Shown here piece after piece: positions 56,406 through 62,000 of a stretch of DNA of 62,000 nt. Made by a program: the position numbers and the translations under genes. The notes beneath the pieces are model-generated. The model made no database searches, was not told the DNA's origin, and saw nothing but the letters and a program-made list of their open reading frames with translations. Where the stretch lies: positions 120,278-182,277 of the forward strand of contig NMRA01000478.1 in NCBI GenBank assembly GCA_002633005.1, read 5' to 3'. Each line of letters opens with the position of its first letter. Within the stretch, counting starts at the first letter, position 1. The DNA comes from Phoronis australis. Lineage: Eukaryota > Phoronida > Phoronidae.

Positions 56406-56648
56406 GCTACGTTTGGTCTTGTGTCGTAGTAAAACTGAAGATTGAATATAGTCCATTTTTCGCTCTAAAACTGCGTCGCAAATGCACACCGCCGCATCGT
56501 TCAGTTGTACCTATACCATGCAAGTCTGACACTATTTAACAGTTAAACCTGGGTCTGACCAAGTCTAATGTTAAACATGGTTTAAGATCATAATACTGGT
56601 CTAAAGAATATAGACCTCGTTGGTGAAATGAGAAGTGACTTAGACCAA

Positions 56649-57049
56649 GGCCCAGTCTCTAATCTTTGAACTCGAAACGAACTCGAAACTATTTTTGGCA
56701 ATTTCTCTGCTCCTTTTGTGCGAACTTAAGATAATTGGTTATCAGACTGTGCTCGAATACATTATAGTTTATGCATAGGAGTTTCTAGTTCAAGTTTGCA
56801 CTTGAAGACCCTTATATTCGTGCTACAAACTCGAGTAAAAACTCGAAATTTCGAGTTCAAACTCGAACTTATTGCTTTAATATTGTGTTTACAAACCGTG
56901 AACTAAGGGCAATAAATTATCTACGTAAGTTATTGTGTTCTCGAGCATAGAATAATAGACACTTATCTTGAGTTTGTCCAAAAGTAGAGTAGAAAATGCC
57001 AAACCTAATTTCGAGTTCCATTTCGAGTAAAAAGATTGGAAACCGGGCC
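56649..57049. mobile_element. 401-bp MITE (GGCCCRGTYTC ends) nested in the composite
   Basis: The left end GGCCCAGTCTCTAATCTTTG and the reverse-complemented right end GGCCCGGTTTCCAATCTTTT match, both continuing into repeated ACTCGAAA motifs. The interior holds further CTCGAAATTTCGAGTT palindromes. Non-coding, TSD unclear. Confidence 0.7.
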
Positions 57050-57197
57050 CAGGTCTAAACTGGAGTTAAACCAGGTTTTACAAGACCACTGGTCTTAAAG
57101 TTAAGCCACCTTTATGAAATGCAGATTATCTTTAAACCTGGTCTAAGTCCAGTTTAAACCAGTTTGAAATTTAAACCACCTTTATGAAATCGGCTGC

Positions 57198-57490
57198 TGG
57201 TGGTCAACTGCTGCGACAGGTTGTCTAGGAAGGGTTTTCGCACCGTTCTGTAGTACTCACTGGAAAAACAATTGAGTACAGTTTTAACTACACAATACGT
57301 GAAATAGATTTTGGATATGAAGCAGATAGACGCAAGTGGAAATACAAATCATCAGTTTCTGTGCGCTCGTAGACACTCTGCTGTACTGGGTAAATTTGGC
57401 ATGTCCAAAAATAATTTCTATTCCGTTTTCATTGTACACATCATAAAAAACCAACATTATTACAAACTGTGTAGAATTACAACTTATTAC
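57198..57490. other. spacer; possible hAT intron
   Basis: Lies 3' of the hAT donor site on the reverse strand. The next exon was not found. Confidence 0.35.
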
Positions 57491-57776
57491 CTGGGTGTTT
57501 CTCCAGGAACGTTGGTCCTATCTTTCTGTTGTCTAGACCTGCCGAGGAATCTGTATATCGGACCCAATGGTTTGCTCCTCTTGGAACCATTCTACCCAGA
57601 CATCTTCGACGTTTTTTCCCAACACTTTCACTTCGTCAACTGCTGTGTCAATGAGCTTGTACGCCTCTACAGTGTCAGTATCTCGTTTCGCAGCTCAGTT
57701 GGCACTAAGCCCCCTGAGGTTACCAAATCCATTCCAAATACTTACAGCATGCGCAACTAAATTTGATCCGTTCATC
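57491..57776 (-). pseudogene. hAT-type transposase fragment (ZMYM1/p52rIPK-like)
   Basis: The reverse strand reads NLVAHAVSIWNGFGNLRGLS, a TGA, then AAKRDTDTVEAYKLIDTAVD, EVKVLGKNVEDVWVEWFQEE and IQIPRQV. After a frame change it reads RQQKDRTNVPGETP and meets a donor, CAG|GTAATA at 57490. The order LS...DTVEAYKLID...PRQ...RQQxRxNVP.ETP is characteristic of the hAT-derived transposases annotated as zinc finger MYM-type protein 1-like or 52-kDa repressor-like. One stop and one frameshift; the RNase H-like core and the C-terminal dimerisation region are absent. Identification is from remembered family motifs. Confidence 0.6.
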
Positions 57777-58351
57777 ATGGACTACTTCAAACCTTGACGA
57801 TGTATCCCAGGAAACATTTGCATCTCTTGCAATTTTCGAAATAAATGTTCCAATGTCTGAACGCTTGAAACCCGAAGTACTAACATCAAATAAATGCCCA
57901 TGGGCATGGACGTTTCGTCGGGTGGGCCTTTCTGCGGAAATTACCAGTATAGAAAAAGGCAGTGGTGCTTATTTCAGGTGGAAAGACTGTAGGTGTTGAG
58001 GTCGGCACTAGGACTCCTAGGAGGCCTATTGAACATCGCACGAGTCCCGCAAGACTTTGTTGTGAAAATACAGCCTCCCCGCAATTTCTGGTACTGTACA
58101 CTGTTCGCGAATGCGGTCACTTTGTCAATGTGAGTGCCCTCTTGGTCATTCCTTGTATAGACATAACTTGTTAGAGTGCATCTTCAAACAGACTCGCGAC
58201 CAGACCACGGCGCCCGCCACAATAGCAATTCTTCGGAAAACGAGTATTTTTCAAAAGTATTACATGTACATGTACACCGTATGATATTGCGCAATACAAC
58301 TTTACTATACACCAGTTAAATTCGAGACTCGAAATGCGTTGATTTTCATAA
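57777..58351. other. no further gene recognised
   Basis: May hold more hAT 5' sequence on the reverse strand, but the frames are broken and unrecognised. Confidence 0.35.
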
Positions 58352-58548
58352 CAGCAATTCACAATGCAAAACAAATATATTTTCAGAATGAACCACCCCC
58401 CTCCTTTTTTCCAAGTTGGTTTACTTGGGGTTTACACACGCTGGCGGTGCCGTTTTTGTTTTGCTGGATACGTTTTTTTTTAATTTTTGGGTCCTGGCCC
58501 GAGGGGGGTTTAAACCCCCTGAACCCCCCCCCGTAGATCCGCCACTGT
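58352..58548. repeat. dispersed ~197-bp element, copy 2
   Basis: Same orientation and ends as 24247-24443 (CAGCAATTCACAATGC ... GTAGATCCGCCACTG), with small indels. Contains the AGGGGGGTTTAAACCCCCTG hairpin. Confidence 0.85.
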
Positions 58549-59916
58549 TGTGTGTCGTAAAAAAGATAATGATACCTGCAGTTGACTCGGCAAGTAGAAC
58601 TACTTTCGTTTATCACATTGCTGTAGACTCACAGTAGAACTGTGGTTTTCTTTTGGGATCAGACCGTCCGGACTTGCACCATATACCAACTCCGGACAGC
58701 CTCTCACAACTATTTAGCGTTTTTAAGTCAGAGCGGTTTACAGCTGGTTTTCTGTTTAGAAAGTGGAAACACTGGGTATTTCAACACAGTGTCTGGGTTT
58801 AGTGATTGGCTCAAGTTACAAACCAAGCATAGGTCTGACAAGTAATTCGCATGTATAGTAACCTAATATATTTGTTAAATGGCTTTCAGATTCGGTATTG
58901 AAAAAAAATTGGTGATCAATTGTTAGCCGTGTTAGAGTTCATGAGGCTTGATTTTAGCAAGTCTGATTGTTATCACTTCCTGTTGGCCCCTTTGCCAAAC
59001 CAGATCAGGCTGTTAGATTTGTTCTCAAAATTTTCTAGAATCTCTAGAGTACTTTGACCCCAGAACCCAAAGTTGTAAACAGCATCTAAAAATAGATTTT
59101 GACGTTAAATTACTTGTCAACAAGTCTGACCCCATGATTTAAAAGAACATATGCACAAATTTTGGGCAACTTAAAATGGATCTATTCTTACTAATTACTT
59201 AATCAATATTTTTTCTGACAGTGTCCACTCAATATGTAATGTTGCATCTGTTTTTATATTAGCATAAATCAAAGATGACGTCAACCTATATATTTGAATC
59301 ACATGGACATAAAAAGCATACTCTTCCAATGTTAAGTGGCGTAGTTAGGGTCATATTAAAAATTAAGGCCACAGGAAGCGAGTGGTAGGTGCCTCCGGCC
59401 AAACTGAAAGAAAAATCAAAATTTCGAGCTAACTACACAAAATAAACATGGATTTAGCTAAACTTTACGTCATACATTTAGTATGTGGCCACCGATAATT
59501 CAAAATGTGCAAAAATCCATGGTGTGTACTGTTTAAAGAGTTAGTCTTGATGACTGAGCAATAAAAAATCTTGCCTCAACTTTGCACCTTAGTGAAAATC
59601 GTCTTGCAAAACTGTCTATTTTCATATTTTGGAAATGACGAGCAGAGTTTACAGACCATTTGAATAAACTTTTAGGCAACAAGTCTGCTTTAAATAGTTA
59701 TAGAAACCAAGTCTAAACTCTTTCAAATGAAAACAAGATGTTTTCCGGATTTATTACGCGGCTAGTATCAAACCTGAACCCGATGACCTTTGCCCACTGA
59801 GGGAGTCAGTTGAGGTTAAGCTTGAGGATATATAAAAAATGTACGTGTAACCCTCTTGTATTGTTTCATTTCTTTTACATTAGCAGGTTAATTTAAACAC
59901 TCTGTAGAAACTTTAA
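58549..59916. other. no gene recognised
   Basis: No domain-bearing frame and no repeat shared with the window. Confidence 0.4.
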
Positions 59917-61170
59917 ATGGAAATAAATGCCTTTAAGATTAAACGAGTAAGAATTGATATTTGTAATGACTGGTTTTTAGAGAAGCAAGTGCATTTTAAA
60001 AAGCCAAAATGGCGGACGATGTCGATGGGCCTTCATGTTCCTTTAGAGTTTATTCTGCAAAAAATCCGATCACAAAAGCTTTGTGCTTTAGTGAGTTATG
60101 TCAAAGACACCACTGAACATTTGAGATACAGGAAACTACCTCACAAAGCAAGGCCTGTGCCAGAGTACGCACTTGTACTACCCAGAGTCGGTGAATTTGT
60201 GACTGAAAAGGACCAGTCATGGAAGAGTGAGGTAATGCTGGATGTTACCACTCTGCTCCTCTCCTCCTGAACGTAGCAGCCTTGTCAAATTCAACCGGCA
60301 TTTCTGTTTCAAGATATGACTTCAGTGAAAGTCAGAGTGGAAAGGATCTCTGTGATCGCAAGATCGCTCCACTCAAACAACATGCAAAGTACTTTGTAGC
60401 CGAAGGTAACAATATCATAAACTTTCTGGATTTGAAAGAAGCATTACTTTCCAGTGGGCGTGTGAAGGGATGTTATGTGTATGCATGTTCAGTCAATGCA
60501 ACAAAGTCTTTTCCAAAATATTCAGTTCCTGGTATAAGCACATTCCCAAATTCCCACTATTCCACACAAGGAATTCGCGTGTGGAAATCATTCCATGTAG
60601 GTGACGATAAGTTCTTACAAATACTGAGAAAATGGGAAACCTATTTCTCTAAAATACACTAACATCTCTAAACATGGCGGATTTTCACAACCAAGAGTTA
60701 ATGTTGGCATTGTATCTAGTGAAGAGCCTCAACAAAAGTACCAGCAAGGTTACTCGAAAGTTTTTGCTACAGACGCAGAACTAGGTCAGCATTTGGATGT
60801 GGGTAACCACACTGAACATTTACAGAGGGAAACCACGTATGACCACATCGCACGACAGTGGTCAGAAATGCTTCCAGATGCAAGAACCGGAGCGTCATTT
60901 GAGAAAGCCTCAGAGTACTGTTTGGATGAGACGAATGCTGAAGCTATAGGTTAGGCATTGAAAAAAGGTAAAAGGTCAACAAGATTTTCAGCAAAGGTTA
61001 AGAACTTTTTGACGAACATATTCGTTGAAGGGGATAAGTCAGGTAAAAACGTTCACCCTCGGAAGTGCCAAAATGGAGAAAAAATTACGAGAACCCACTG
61101 CTAAAGTGTTTACCTGTGATATTAAGTGAATCGCAGATTGGTGGATTTTTTCGAGGTTGTCTGCAGTAAT
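59917..61170 (+). pseudogene. transposon-associated protein (SGKDxCDR / GIRVWK family), frameshifted
   Basis: Forward-strand frames follow one another. At 59917-60270: RPVPEYALVLPRVGEFV. At 60282-60662: RYDFSESQSGKDLCDRKIAP, KYFVAEGNNIINFLDLKEAL, GRVKGCYVYACSVN and NSHYSTQGIRVWKSFHVGDD. At ~60960-61160: KRSTRFSAKVKNFLTNIFVE, GDKSGKNVHPR and SQIGGFFR. These blocks occur in the same order in a large, mostly uncharacterised family of multicopy marine-invertebrate proteins with a SGKDxCDR...GHDI...GI+VWK core and a RF....+.FL...F..G...GKK ... I.SFFSR tail, thought to be transposon-encoded. Several frameshifts and stops show it is dead. The N-terminal part is not recognised. Family membership is from memory of such proteins. 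Confidence 0.55.
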
Positions 61171-61662
61171 GTTTATGACGATGCAATTTCTGCTGAAGGT
61201 GCTGTTTTATCGTCAGATTTACTGAATGAAGTGGTAAATGAGCTCAACGTTTAGCCTAGTGTTGTAGCATACCAGTCAAAGATGTGTGATATATGAAGTC
61301 GAGAGCGTTACTTCTGTTTACTTCATGTCTGTCATGAATGAGTCATTAATAAAATTGTCTCTCGTGAATTATTTTCTATTGACTGTGAATGTGTATCTTT
61401 TTATACCACTGATGATCACACTGACAGAAATATTCAGCGTTAGGGTGCTCGGTGTGTGGGGGGAAGACCAGATTTCTGGCGACTGGTGGCGACTAAAATT
61501 TGTAGCAACCAACAGGGACATTACAATATGAACCCAAAGTTACAATGACTATTGGCAAGTTGAAGGATTTTTTGCACTGAACACTAAGGGGCCATATCCA
61601 CCTTGGGTGCCTTCCTTTGCCTGTGGCACGAACAAGGTAGATAGAAAACAAGGCAGGGGTGA
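61171..61662. other. no gene recognised
   Basis: An 81-codon forward frame at 61286-61531 contains a hydrophobic stretch but nothing identifiable. Confidence 0.35.
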
Positions 61663-61778
61663 GTTCAGTAACACTAGAACCTCTCTAAAATTTATCCAAA
61701 ACCACGTGTTCTCATTTAAAATGCAGGGCAATATCTCGCGAAGTATTGAGTTATAGCAAGGTCCTCGTGTTACTGCTC
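61663..61778. mobile_element. third copy of the GTTCAGTA MITE, diverged
   Basis: GTTCAGTAACACTAGAACC, CCACGTGTTCTCATTTAAAA, GGGCAATATCTCGCGAAGTA and AAGGTCCTCGTGTTACTG follow the order of 46727-46867 with substitutions and a small internal deletion. Confidence 0.7.
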
Positions 61779-62000
61779 TTATTCTAGATGCGTCTTCAGT
61801 CTCTACGTAAACAAAAACAGCGCCATCTATCATTTAGAACCACGCATGCTTGTTGATTTACGTTACGTATTTTGTGTCATAAGCAATAATCATCAATGCC
61901 GTTTTCATAGAATGGTAATTAATAATGCTGTCTGCCTTTTCTCCAAAATACAAGGTTTTTATGTCGTCTTTCGCAAGCTAATTATATGTTCCAAGAGCCC
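61779..62000. other. no feature recognised
   Basis: Window end, no supported element. Confidence 0.4.

Larger units (their letters stand above)
55504..57197. mobile_element. composite inverted-repeat DNA element with nested insertions
   Basis: Outer ends GCAGCCTATTTCACAAAGG (55504) and, reverse-complemented, GCAGCCGATTTCATAAAGG (57197) are both followed by TGGTTTAA. Inside are further inverted copies of the same theme (ATTTCACCAACATGGTTTAA at ~55610, GTTGGTGAAATGAGAAG at ~56622, CCACCTTTATGAAATGCAG at ~57107) and many ACCTGGTCTAA/TTAGACCAGG motifs. This suggests related elements inserted into or duplicated within each other. No transposase is present. Confidence 0.6.

Noticed and set aside
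57311-57760. 149-codon forward open frame
   Set aside because: The reverse strand of the same interval encodes recognisable hAT motifs; the forward frame is its shadow.

Overview
This window reads as intron-bearing, AT-rich animal nuclear DNA. Consensus splice sites, AATAAA polyadenylation signals, non-LTR and LTR retroelements, cut-and-paste transposon relics, MITEs and satellites are all present, and there is no operon structure. An intact Toll-like receptor whose whole coding sequence sits in one exon, together with THAP-transposon, L1/Tx1-like LINE and hAT debris, points to a marine invertebrate, plausibly a deuterostome such as an echinoderm, hemichordate or amphioxus. Nothing in the sequence fixes the species.

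Layout. 1-12.3 kb has no recognisable gene and holds small MITEs, short tandem repeats, an alternating purine-pyrimidine tract and a G-run that runs into an assembly gap. 12.36-13.68 kb is a satellite of ~180-195 bp units with a ~374 bp higher-order period. 14.03-15.35 kb is a TTAA-flanked fold-back element carrying a decayed THAP domain (Kolobok-like). 15.45-21.87 kb is a reverse-strand, dead L1/Tx1-type LINE whose ORF2 is split by a second satellite and an N. 23.04-23.69 kb is the 3' end of another such LINE.

26.9-29.4 kb holds unidentified forward coding-like sequence interrupted by a complete 851-bp solo LTR (TSD ACCTT) loaded with heat-shock elements, and a convergent small three-exon gene on the reverse strand whose splice phases fit exactly. 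35.25 kb has a perfect 92-bp hairpin. 35.86-40.27 kb is the best gene of the window: a Toll-like receptor of 896 residues with a proposed CRE/TATA promoter, a 5' non-coding exon, a ~1.1-kb intron, one coding exon and a polyA signal.

40.6-61.2 kb is a graveyard of DNA-transposon proteins: a THAP fragment beside a second Kolobok-like terminus, a spliced THAP gene relic, a tRNA-like SINE, a Cys-rich zinc-binding fragment, a RecQ-type helicase fragment, a hAT (ZMYM1/p52-like) transposase fragment and a frameshifted copy of a transposon-associated protein family, with nested MITEs between them.

The functional gene content is therefore small: one convincing innate immune receptor and one or two small candidate genes in a mobile-element landscape. 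I see no multi-gene pathway or operon-like system. The most unusual features are the HSE-loaded LTR, the fold-back THAP element whose start codons lie in its inverted repeats, the 44-bp-arm hairpin and the TLR's altered BB loop and central insertion. All identifications come from reading motifs, not from database searches.
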